64,000 nt of DNA from Fulvivirga ulvae (GTDB lineage Bacteria; Bacteroidota; Bacteroidia; Cytophagales; Cyclobacteriaceae). The notes under the pieces are model-generated. The model was not told the origin of the DNA and did not search any database. It worked only from the letters and a program-made list of their open reading frames with translations. The position numbers were made by a program, and so were the translations under genes. The stretch is from contig NZ_CP089981.1 of NCBI RefSeq assembly GCF_021389975.1, positions 4,675,501 through 4,739,500 on the forward strand, written 5' to 3'. Positions 33,476-43,400 of the stretch are shown here, piece by piece; position 1 is the first letter of the stretch, and every line of letters starts with the position of its first letter.

Positions 33476-35302
33476 ATGAAAAAAGCAATTCTACTTGTAA
33501 TAGCAGTTAGTATCTCCGTATGCTATGCAGAAGCGCAAAGTGTTAAGTACAAAGACCTGTTCTTTTTACTGGATACAAAAAAGTACGATGATGCAGAGCC
33601 TTTTCTCAGGCAGTTTTTGAAAGAAGACAAGAATGCCGATCATCCCAATGCCAACTTTCAGATGGCCATGGTGTACCAGGAAAAGGCAAAGAAAAATGAC
33701 GTACTCCTGGAAACGGATATACTAACTGCTAATATTGATTCTGCTATAATCTTCTATCGAAATGCTCTCACGTATATTGACGAAAAAGAGCTGAAACGCA
33801 ATGATGAATATTACCAGGCCTATAAGCGACGAGATATTAGGACCGGGAAATTTGGTATTAAGCTGGCCGATATTCAGTTTGACCTTGAAAAAAAGATAGA
33901 GGGTCTTAATGAGCAAAAAAGTAAAGTATCGGAAGTGGTTGGCTACCATTCCAAAATGGAGGAATCCTATGGCGCCGCCCAGGCGAAGTTTAAATCCATT
34001 TATGGGGAAAGCCCGACCATAAAGGCACTGTATCTGAGGGCTGATGCCAATACCCTTAAAGAGCTGGAAGCACTCAAGGCCGATTACGTGCATGCCGTTG
34101 AAAATTTTGATAAATACAAATCCAGCATGGGCAAAATTACCGGTGCCCGTTACGACCAATCCCTGATTAAGAGAGAAATACTTGATTATAAAAAGGATGG
34201 TCAAACACCTCCCGATTACAGGGCTGATATCATTAACTTCTGGGATTATGGAAGCTGGGTTGAAAAGTCAGCGAAAATAATGAAAGATGAGATATTCCCA
34301 CTTCGGGAAAAAGTGGTAGCATATGACCGGAAGCTCACAGCCCTTGAGAAGACGCTGTTAAGCGATTCTTTATCAGTGGCATCTGGTTTGGCTGCGCTAT
34401 CCCCCAAGCTGATTGTAGATCAGCTCACACAGTATGACCCTGAACCGTTGCCTGTTGCCGTCTTTTCTCTCAGGGATGCCGAACTAAAATATAAGTCCCT
34501 TTTGATAGATCATAAGAGTTTCAGGGATTCTATCAATTTGCTTTATAAACTTGATGTTTTAAATCATAGTCTCAATGCATTAAATGCAATGGACAGTATA
34601 GTAAACATACTGATAGGTAAAAACCTTCAGGAAGAGAGTAAAAACTATCAGTATTTTATAGAAACGCAATTTGAAAGTGTGGAGTCGTTTCAGTCTTTTG
34701 TAAAAAGTAAACTTGACTATGCCATCGAACAAAAGCGTGCTAAAAATTATGACCTGGAGTATCTGGTAGAACGATCACGATGGTTAATTGATAAAAATGA
34801 TTCTATTCCGTTATTCAAGATCACGGATGGTAAGTCTGGGTATGTTCCGTTGGTTATTGATGAGGATCGTACTACAGGCTTATACTATTCGGATAAAGGA
34901 AGTGTTCAAGGGTATTTTGCAAAGATAGACGAAACCAGAATCCCTAAAAGCCTTGTAAAGTTTGACCTTGATAAGGAGTATTTTAACAGGGAAAATATCA
35001 CCAATATAATCGGTAAAAGCCTTGCTGATGAAAGTGGCCACATTTATTATGTGATAATATATGCCCCTAAACCGGAGCAGGAAGCGTATATGGCGGCTAT
35101 TAGTAAAATATATAGTTCCGATGGCCTTTCCTGGACTAAGGGGGTTGATTTGGCGGCTGAACCGGTAAATTTGCTTTATGATGCCAGTTCCGGAAATTTC
35201 ATTGTAGATTATAACAGAAAGGGAATAAACGATACAGGTACAAATGGGACATTGACTCCTACATCGTTGATACTTGATAAAAAAGGGAATATAAAAGAAT
35301 AA
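33476..35302 (+). CDS. Secreted hypothetical protein with TPR-like N-terminus
   Basis: 608 residues, not recognised. A signal peptide ends at AEAQ (about 21). The region 25-110 looks like tetratricopeptide-type helices (FFLLDTKKYDDAEPFLRQFL; ANFQMAMVYQEKAKK). Residues 130-330 are long Lys/Glu-rich helices, probably coiled coil. The C-terminal third is beta-rich (GYVPLVIDEDR, TTGLYYSDKGSVQGYF; NFIVDYNRKG), like a small repeat or propeller fragment. The codon use and length suggest a real lineage-specific envelope protein. It ends at a shared bidirectional terminator. Confidence 0.7.
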   Translation: MKKAILLVIAVSISVCYAEAQSVKYKDLFFLLDTKKYDDAEPFLRQFLKEDKNADHPNANFQMAMVYQEKAKKNDVLLETDILTANIDSAIIFYRNALTYIDEKELKRNDEYYQAYKRRDIRTGKFGIKLADIQFDLEKKIEGLNEQKSKVSEVVGYHSKMEESYGAAQAKFKSIYGESPTIKALYLRADANTLKELEALKADYVHAVENFDKYKSSMGKITGARYDQSLIKREILDYKKDGQTPPDYRADIINFWDYGSWVEKSAKIMKDEIFPLREKVVAYDRKLTALEKTLLSDSLSVASGLAALSPKLIVDQLTQYDPEPLPVAVFSLRDAELKYKSLLIDHKSFRDSINLLYKLDVLNHSLNALNAMDSIVNILIGKNLQEESKNYQYFIETQFESVESFQSFVKSKLDYAIEQKRAKNYDLEYLVERSRWLIDKNDSIPLFKITDGKSGYVPLVIDEDRTTGLYYSDKGSVQGYFAKIDETRIPKSLVKFDLDKEYFNRENITNIIGKSLADESGHIYYVIIYAPKPEQEAYMAAISKIYSSDGLSWTKGVDLAAEPVNLLYDASSGNFIVDYNRKGINDTGTNGTLTPTSLILDKKGNIKE

Positions 35303-35306
35303 AAAA

Positions 35307-35327
35307 AAGCCTTGTTAAACAAGGCTT
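35307..35327. terminator. Bidirectional terminator
   Basis: AAGCCTTGTT / AACAAGGCTT forms a stem of 8-10 bp between convergent genes. An A-run precedes it (35301-35308) and a T-rich stretch follows, so it can act in both directions. Confidence 0.75.
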
Positions 35328-35784
35328 ATAAATTTCCGGTAAGTTTTTTCCAGTCCTGAAACCGGGTATCAATGCGGGTTTTAATAGCCTCATAATTTTC
35401 CCATGTGTCTTTTACATGGTAAATAGAAGGAAGTTTTTTCACCAACACTTCGTCGTAGTCATTTTTATAAAGGCCTCCACCATAATAGTAGTAGGTGAAC
35501 ATATTGCCGTGTTTGCTGAATAACTCATATCCCAGGTAGCCATCCCAGATCTCACTTAAGATTGTACAGGATATTTCCTTTCTTTTAAACCTGAAAATCT
35601 GCATTTCAGCTTCATCTTCAAAATATTCGGAATAAAGAGCATTTTCAATTACCCATCCCAGATACATACCAATATGCACGTAGGCCTGCTCTATAGGCAA
35701 AGAATCGGGAAAATTGCCCAGAAAGTGGCTTTTGGCATTATCATAGATGGTTTTCTGTATGTGTGCTTTTTTGTCATTCGTCAT
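35326..35784 (-). CDS. Hypothetical protein resembling DUF7832
   Basis: 152 residues, cytoplasmic (no signal peptide). The pattern IEQAYVHIGMYLGWVIEN (about 25-42) followed by FRFKRKEISCTIL, WDGYLGYELFSKHGNMFTYYYY (about 80-101) and LYKNDYDEVL matches my recollection of the DUF7832 family, found in some immunity-type loci but of unknown function. No toxin or secretion gene is next to it. Ends in the shared terminator with the secreted protein at 33476; 52 bp downstream of the SpmAB-like gene on the same strand. Confidence 0.65.
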   Translation of the reverse strand: MTNDKKAHIQKTIYDNAKSHFLGNFPDSLPIEQAYVHIGMYLGWVIENALYSEYFEDEAEMQIFRFKRKEISCTILSEIWDGYLGYELFSKHGNMFTYYYYGGGLYKNDYDEVLVKKLPSIYHVKDTWENYEAIKTRIDTRFQDWKKLTGNL

Positions 35785-35836
35785 GCGCAGAACGTTTATA
35801 GGGTTTAATCAGAATTGAAATATAATTAAATGAATT

Positions 35837-37069
35837 TTAATGAAAAAACATATATCCGAAAAGAATTGCTGCAATAATACCTGCAAAATCCGCAATCAGG
35901 CCTGCAGTAATGGCATACCGCGTTTTTCGTATGTTTACTGAGCCAAAATAAACTGCTACTATATAAAAAGTTGTTTCAGTAGCTCCTCTTAAAATGCTGG
36001 CCATCTTACCGGCAAAGGAATCAACCCCATGTGTATTAATAGTTTCAATCATCATACCCCTTGCAGCTCCTCCACTCAATGGCTTCATAATGGCGGTGGG
36101 CAATGCCTTAACAAAATCAGTATCAGCGCCGGTTAGGGAAACCAGGAATTCAATACTTGCGATCAGGTAGCTCATGGCGCCGCTGGCTCTGAAGACTCCG
36201 ATTGCTACCAAAATGGCAATCAAATAGGGAATGATTTTAATGGCAATCTGAAAGCCTTCCTTGGCACCGTCTATAAAAGTTTCGTAGAGATTGATCCGCT
36301 TTCTCAGGCCAAGTATGATAAAACTTATGATAAGTGTGAAAATTATAAAATTACTGGCAACAGTAGAAACCTCACCGATCTGCTCCTGAGGCAATGACAT
36401 GAAGTAATATACTATACCGGCAATAATCAAAGAGAGGCCGCCCAGGTAGGCGAGAATCACCTTGTCAAACAGGTTGATCTTTTGGTAAATGGCCACAGTG
36501 ATCAGGCCCACAATAGTTGAGCAGAATGTAGCCAGCAAAATTGGAATAAAAACATCAGTAGGGTTTGCGGCTCCCAGTACAGAGCGATCCACCAGTATGG
36601 TAAGCGGTATGATGGAAAGGCCTGAAGTATTTAGTACCAAAAACATGATTTGTGCATTGGAGGCGGTATCCTTGTCTGGGTTCAGGTCCTGCATTTCATT
36701 CATGGCTTTTAACCCCAGCGGAGTAGCGGCATTGTCGAGCCCCAGTATGTTGGCAGAGAAATTCATGATAATAGAGCCCGTCGCAGGGTGGTCGCGGGGG
36801 ATATTAGGGAAAAGCCTTACGAAAAACGGCCCTACGAGCTTTGATAAAATATTTACCATTCCACCCTTTTCACCGATTTTCATAAGCCCCAGCCATAGAG
36901 ACATCACTCCGGTTAAATAAAGTGAAATTTCAAACCCGGTTTTGGCCATGTCAAATGTAGAATTGACCAAGGCCGGAAATACTTCATAGTCCTGTAAAAA
37001 AATCAGCTTGCCAAGAGACACAACAAATGCGATAAGGAAGAAGCCAACCCATATATAATTTAATACCAT
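35837..37069 (-). CDS. Fused SpmA-SpmB-like nucleoside-recognition (Gate) domain membrane protein
   Basis: 410 residues. Two Gate/nucleoside-recognition domains are joined: an N-terminal SpmA-like half (about 1-200, with MNFSANILGLDNAATPLGLKAM near 102) and a C-terminal SpmB-like half (about 210-410, with PTAIMKPLSGGAARGMM near 325). Both halves are multi-pass. In Bacillus, SpmA and SpmB are separate and act in spore maturation; Bacteroidota do not sporulate, so here it is a transporter of unknown substrate. Upstream lies the 400-bp region shared with the giant T9SS gene. Confidence 0.88.
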   Translation of the reverse strand: MVLNYIWVGFFLIAFVVSLGKLIFLQDYEVFPALVNSTFDMAKTGFEISLYLTGVMSLWLGLMKIGEKGGMVNILSKLVGPFFVRLFPNIPRDHPATGSIIMNFSANILGLDNAATPLGLKAMNEMQDLNPDKDTASNAQIMFLVLNTSGLSIIPLTILVDRSVLGAANPTDVFIPILLATFCSTIVGLITVAIYQKINLFDKVILAYLGGLSLIIAGIVYYFMSLPQEQIGEVSTVASNFIIFTLIISFIILGLRKRINLYETFIDGAKEGFQIAIKIIPYLIAILVAIGVFRASGAMSYLIASIEFLVSLTGADTDFVKALPTAIMKPLSGGAARGMMIETINTHGVDSFAGKMASILRGATETTFYIVAVYFGSVNIRKTRYAITAGLIADFAGIIAAILFGYMFFH

Positions 37070-37469
37070 CCCGGATTTTTCAGTTAAGCAATAGCTGTAA
37101 AATTATTGACTCTGCAATGAAATCAAAGACTCAGCAATGCTAAATTTTAACAGCATTAATTTTTTCTTCCATTTATTACAAAGATGTCTTTTATATCATT
37201 ATTTAATTTTTTTAAACAATTTATTATTTTCTTATAAATTTGTTACATACAAACTATAGGATGAATGTGGTAAATATTACTATATTTGGCTATTTTGAAT
37301 ACTATCCTAATGTAGAAATTTAATCTTATGTTGATTTTATTACTTTGTAATTTAATTGCTTTGTATTCCCAAATTGGGACGTATTTAGTATTTAATATAT
37401 TGATTATCAGGTAATTATTTAAGTGGCCCGATTGTAGATTATTTCATTTTATCACATGTATATAACCCC
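37070..37469. other. 400-bp AT-rich divergent promoter region
   Basis: Separates the SpmAB-like gene (minus) from the giant T9SS cargo gene (plus). Very AT-rich with T-tracts. Two perfect TANNTTTG matches on plus, TAAATTTG at 37235-37242 and TATATTTG at 37281-37288, lie 180-235 bp before the start codon, but neither has a TTTG box at the usual spacing. No coding frame seen. The long leader of more than 150 bp that would result suggests post-transcriptional control, though no named riboswitch was recognised. Confidence 0.5.
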
Positions 37470-40400
37470 ATGAAAAAGCTTAGCCCCATATTCCTAGCTT
37501 TATTAGCTTCTTTTATTTATTCTTTTACAACTGCGCAAACCGGCCCGGGAGGTGTAGGTACCACGGATGGTTCCTCCACCTTAGAGGTTTGGCTACAGGC
37601 AGATCAAAGCATTTTTAGTGATGCAGGAGTTACTCCGGCTTCGGATGGCCAACCGGTCCAGCAGTGGAACGACCTGAGTGGCAATGGATTCAACGCCAGC
37701 CAGCTTACGGCAGGAGAACAACCCTCATTTCATACAGGCGAAATTAACGGTTTGCCCGTGGTCAGGTTCGATGGCAGCAACGACTCTTTCAATAATGATT
37801 ATTCAGGTGTGGGAGGGATCACTGCCCGGACAGTATTTGTGGTATATAAAGCCAGCTCATCGTTGCAGCAAACTTCTGACCTTGGTCAGGTGTGGGGATA
37901 CTATCAAGGAGGTGCCCATGTAGCCCTTGATGCACGAAGCGGAAACCTGAGGGGGTGGAGCTTCGATGGCAATGGTTCAAATCAGGCTGCGTATGCTATC
38001 AATGGTAATGATGAAATTGGTCCGTTTGCCAACAATAACAGCAGCCAGTGGACATATGATCAGACCCAGATTGTATTTGCGGAGTTCAATGCACAAAGAA
38101 CATTATCCAGACAGGTAATAGGTGATTTGATCAATCCTTCAGGTCATAGTTATGGAGGAGATATTGCAGAGATTATTGTTTTCAGCAGCATCTTATCTGA
38201 TGTTCAACGATTGAGGGTTCATAATTATCTGAGCTCAAAATATGATTTGACTCTTGGTAGTGCTTCAAATGCTTACTTTACTTCTGGAGATCCAGCTTAT
38301 GATCAGAATATGATCGCTATTGGCAGAGATGGATCAGGCTATGAATATGCGAGTTCGATAGGTATGGGCGGAGGTCTTTATCTTGAAGAGGCCAATTCCA
38401 GTATTGATATTAACGATGAATATGTGATAGCAGGGCATGATGGTACTGTTAATGAGGTAGTAAATACCGATGTTGCTGTGCCAGCTACCAGCAGATGGAT
38501 GAGGTCATGGTATCTGGAAAGGTCGCAGGGGGGGAGTGTCGATGCAGGAGATATCGATATTACCATTGGTTTTGATTTTACTGAGGCCGGCATGGGGCTT
38601 GTGGGAGCAGTTACTGACTATAAGCTGTTATACAGGCCTGACCTTGCAAGCAGTTTTACCCTGGTTACGGTATCCAATGCGACGGTAGCAGGCAATACGA
38701 TAGCATTTGAAGTGGCCGACGCCAACCTTTCTTCAGGGTACTACACTCTGGGTACCCCTGGGGTAACCACGCTATACAGTTATGTCTCTGGAGGTAATTG
38801 GGACGATGCCAACACCTGGACTACAGACCCCTCCGGAACAATAAGGATAAATTCAGCGATTCCCGGACCTGATAATAATGTGGTTATTCTAAATGGTATA
38901 GATGTTACCATCTCTGAAAATGCAAAGGAAGTCCAGGGTGTTGAGATCAGAAACGGAGCTACTCTTGAAATTGGTAATACTACCGGACATTTGTTCAATA
39001 TTATAAAAGGAACAGGCAAAATAAGGTTATCCAACCCCGATTTTCCTTTGGGTACCACTCTTGGGACAAATGGTTTTGGTACATCAGATGGAGGGATAGT
39101 AGAGTTCTACGGTACAAGTTCCTACACTTTAAGTACAAATTACACGTTTAATGATGTCATTCTTAACCTTACAGGTTCATCCTCCAATGACATCCTTACG
39201 GTTTTGGCGAATCTGAACTTAAATGGAGACCTGAATGTGACTGACGGAGAGTTGAAGGTGGGAGATAACTCCAGTACAACTGTCAGGAATATAGATATTA
39301 AGGGTGATCTTATTGTGGGTGCTTCGGGCAAAATCAGCGTTGGTACTGCTAATGCCTATCATCAGCTCGCAATTGGTGGGGATTTTTCTAACCATGGAAC
39401 GGTAAGGTTCACTAACCAGGCCAGTCCTGATTATGTAAATAGTGCAACCACCGGGGTGGTCGAGGTAACTTATAATAATGACTATGCCGATCAGTATACC
39501 TATTGCTATGGTACCACTGATTTTTACAGAATAATCATTGATAAGGGTGTAGATGCTACCTACATGGCTTCTTTTGAGGCCAGTAGTTCCGGTAATTTTG
39601 AGCTTTACGGAAGAAACAATCAGGCGGGTACTTCCGATGGTACTTCACGGCCGGCTCATGCCCTGGCATTGCATGTGGGTACCATAAGGATTGGCCCTAA
39701 CGTCTATATTGATGAGCTTAAAACAGGAAGTGGAAACTATGATCTGAATATTAACGCCAGAATATGGGTGGATAATGGCAGACTAACCATGACCGGAAGC
39801 ACAGCGCTTGTTGTATATGGTACTTTTAAAGTTAGCGGTACCCAGTCATTGGTCAATATTACCAGTGGCAGTGGGTTTACTCTTAGAGAAACGGGTACTA
39901 TAAGAGTGGAAGAAGGCACTGTTAACGTTAGTCAGATCAGAACCTCAGTGTATGGAGCTCAACATGTGGGCGCTTATATACAAAGTGGCGGATCAGTTAA
40001 CCTTACCGGTTCGGGTACCGATGGAAGTCATTATGTATTTACCCTTCCTTACCGCGATAACATTTTCAGAATGTCCGGGGGTACGCTGACCATCCAGCGA
40101 TCTAATGGAACAGATAGTGACTCAGGTGGTATATTTATCAATTCAGATCCTATAAATACCAGTGTTACAGCAGGTGATGTGAGGTTTGAGATGGCGACCA
40201 ATACCAATTTTAAGATTACTTCAACCGCACCTTTTTTTAATTTATACATGGCTAAGACAGGTGGAGGTACTTCAGAGGTTTATCTGGATGGGGGTACTGT
40301 ATTAGGGCAGACCCTGACTGCCCAGCCACTTGTGGTACTCAGCCAACTCCGAATTGAAAACTCCACCATTTTCAATGCCAGAGGTGTGGATGTTTATATT

Positions 40401-43400
40401 GGAGGAAATCTTCGTGTTATGCAGACTGGTGCAGAATATATTACAGGAAATAACACAACTTATTTCGATAATAACAGAAACTCAATTATTTATTTGAGAG
40501 ATGCTGCCTATCAGCAGGAATTCTACAACCTCGTGGTCAACAAAACCCGTGATGACCGTACGGTTGAAATAGCTCCCCATGGCTCATATGCCACCGGTTC
40601 AACAGCAGTAATCGTCAACAACGATTTCAGCGTCATAAGAGGGGATTTTGATTATAGTGATTATAAGGTTTCTGCATTAGGTGATATAAATCTTGCTTTC
40701 AGCGTAGTTGGAAACTCACTCGGATCTCTTGACATAAATAATACTGCTGGTGATCAGACTATTACCGTTACAGCGGGCACAAGTCCTTCAGTTGATAAAC
40801 TCAATATCAACAAAGCTTCCGGGGATGTAAATCTGGCCGGAGCAGGATTGGCAGTAGGTGACCTGGCAATGATTTCCGGAAAAGTTAACATAAATACGCA
40901 CAAGCTTACAGTAACCAATGTGCTTACCGGAGCACCTTTCTCAGTGTCTAAAATGATCCAGACTGCCGGTAATGCTTCCGATGGAGGACTGGAACTGCCG
41001 GTAACAGGCGTGGGTACGGTATTGTACCCTTTGGGTACTAATGCAAATGCTGATTTGCGTTATACGCCGGCAACACTTACCGTACCTTCGGGAGGTTTTA
41101 GTGATGACGGGTTTGTAAGGATCAGTGTAGCTGATACTGAGTTGCCTACTTTAGCTTCAGCGGGCAATGCATTGACCTACTACTGGAGGGTGAGCCACAG
41201 TGGTTTTACCAGTGTGCCTACAGTGCAGTATACTTTTAATTATAGTGATAGCGATGATAATGCAGCCAATGAAGTTAGCTATGTTCCGGGGTCTGTACTC
41301 AACGAACAGCCGTTTACACGCTCTTCCGAAGTATCCGGTAACATTAACACCTCAACCAATATATTAACCTTTGATAATAGTGGAGGAGGGGGCTTCCCCA
41401 TGATCAATGCCAGCTATACTGCTGGTACTATTTCTAAATTTTCCGGGTCACCAGACATATTCTACAGCCGTAGAAATGACAACAATACCACCGCGGTTGA
41501 ATATAACTGGACTAATGTTAATGCATGGTCAACAGATGCTGCGTTGAAACATGGAGGAGCCGCAGCGGCTTCTTATCCGCAGGCCGGTGATGTTGCTGTT
41601 ATTGGTTATGGAAATATCGGTAACCCGGGCGGAGGAGCCAGTGCCACGGGCATTACGGTAACATCAGGTGACGGGGCTACGCACAGGTATAGCGCAAATG
41701 TAAATATAGATATAGCTGCCCTTGTATTTGATTCACAGGGTGGGGCAACAGTAGAAGATGTTAATCTCTCCAGACTTACATTCCCTAAAAACAGGGATGG
41801 AAGTCTTGGTTCAGTAAGTGGCGATGGGGAGATCCATCTTCAAATGGGTACCGGAGCGGGTGAAATCCCTGATCTGACTGGTGATTTTGGTGATTTTACT
41901 ACCAACGAAAAGAGCAGCTGGTTGTATAACCTCACTGAAAACGGACAGATTGTGGTGCCTTCAAATATTACCGAGTTCCCGTCATTGAGGATCCTGGGTG
42001 GTAATACAACCACTTTTAACAGAACTTTAATACTTCAAAATGACATTAAGGCCAGGAAATTATTGATTGATTATGGTGGTACATTGCAAGTAGAAGCTAA
42101 CCTTACCGTTACGGATACGCTGCAACTGGGCACTAACAGAAAAGGCAGACTGTTATTTTCATCAGCCTCCTCTCAAACGGTAAGGACGGGGTATCTGAGG
42201 CTTGAAACTGCAAAGTTCAATACTTCGGACAATGCTAACCTGATAACGGTAGATAACACTACGCCGGGGGGACTGGAGCACGGACTTATCGTTGAGAATA
42301 ACATAGATATTATCCATGGCGACATGGACCTGTGGTCGGATAACTCCGGAGGGAATAATGCTATCCTTGAAATCAGGGGAGAAAACATGGATTTTACCGT
42401 AACCTCAGGAGCAGTGCCGGAGCTTTACAGGCTTATTATTGATACGCAAAATGAAACGGCCGATTTTATCGACTTTAATGATGAAATCACACTTAATGGC
42501 CCTACTGATGGATCTGAAAAGGCTCTTGAAATCATTGCCGGAAGATTAAGGCTGCTTGATGATAACCTCGATTTTACGCTTTCCAGTGGTGGAGATGATT
42601 TTGTAATTCCCGATGGAAGTATGATCGTGGTAAGGCAGGCCTCTACTGTAAGAGTCACCGGTGATGATACCGGGATAAGGCTGGACGGAGAATTAAGGGT
42701 CAGGGATAATGGCCATGCGTATATCAACGGAGGCAATAACAACTACATAGAATATTCAGGGTCCAATCAATCTATATTAAACATTTGGGAAAGCGGGGAA
42801 GTGATCGTTGGGTCTCACATCAGAAGAAGCCTGCTGAGTGATGATGGTGCCTTGAAATTTAACATGGGCGAACAAGGAGCCGGTACTCCACGACTGGTAG
42901 TTGGCCAGACCGGAGGTCTGCATAGCAACAGAGGTATTTTTGAGGTGCTTGGAGAAGGAAGTATATTCCAGTTGCATAAGGGTGATTTCATAATAGCTAA
43001 TGAAAAACCTGCCGGAAGTACTGCAGCACTCGTTCTGGAGCCTGAAACAAGCTATACCGATCCGTCGGCTGTGATAACCATTGGAGGAACAGATACCAAT
43101 GCCGGGCAGGAGATTACGATTAACAGTGCCGTAGAATTGCCTAATCTGATCGTTGATAATTCTTCGGGCAATAATCCAGTCGCAAGTTTGATGGTTAGGC
43201 CATTAACTTTAAACGGTGATTTATCCATTGAAGCAGGAGCGACTTTTGATGCTAACAGCCTTGATCTCTTTATTGAAGGAGATATGACCAATAACGGTAC
43301 TTATCAGCCCAACGGGAACACTACATATTTTAGCGGAAGTACCCAAAGCATTACAGGAAATACGGAATTTTATAATCTGCAAATTAACCCTTCTGTATCA

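Noticed and set aside
35326..35784. Immunity protein of a toxin system
   Set aside because: The DUF7832-like call could hint at this, but no toxin, polymorphic repeat or secretion gene is adjacent.
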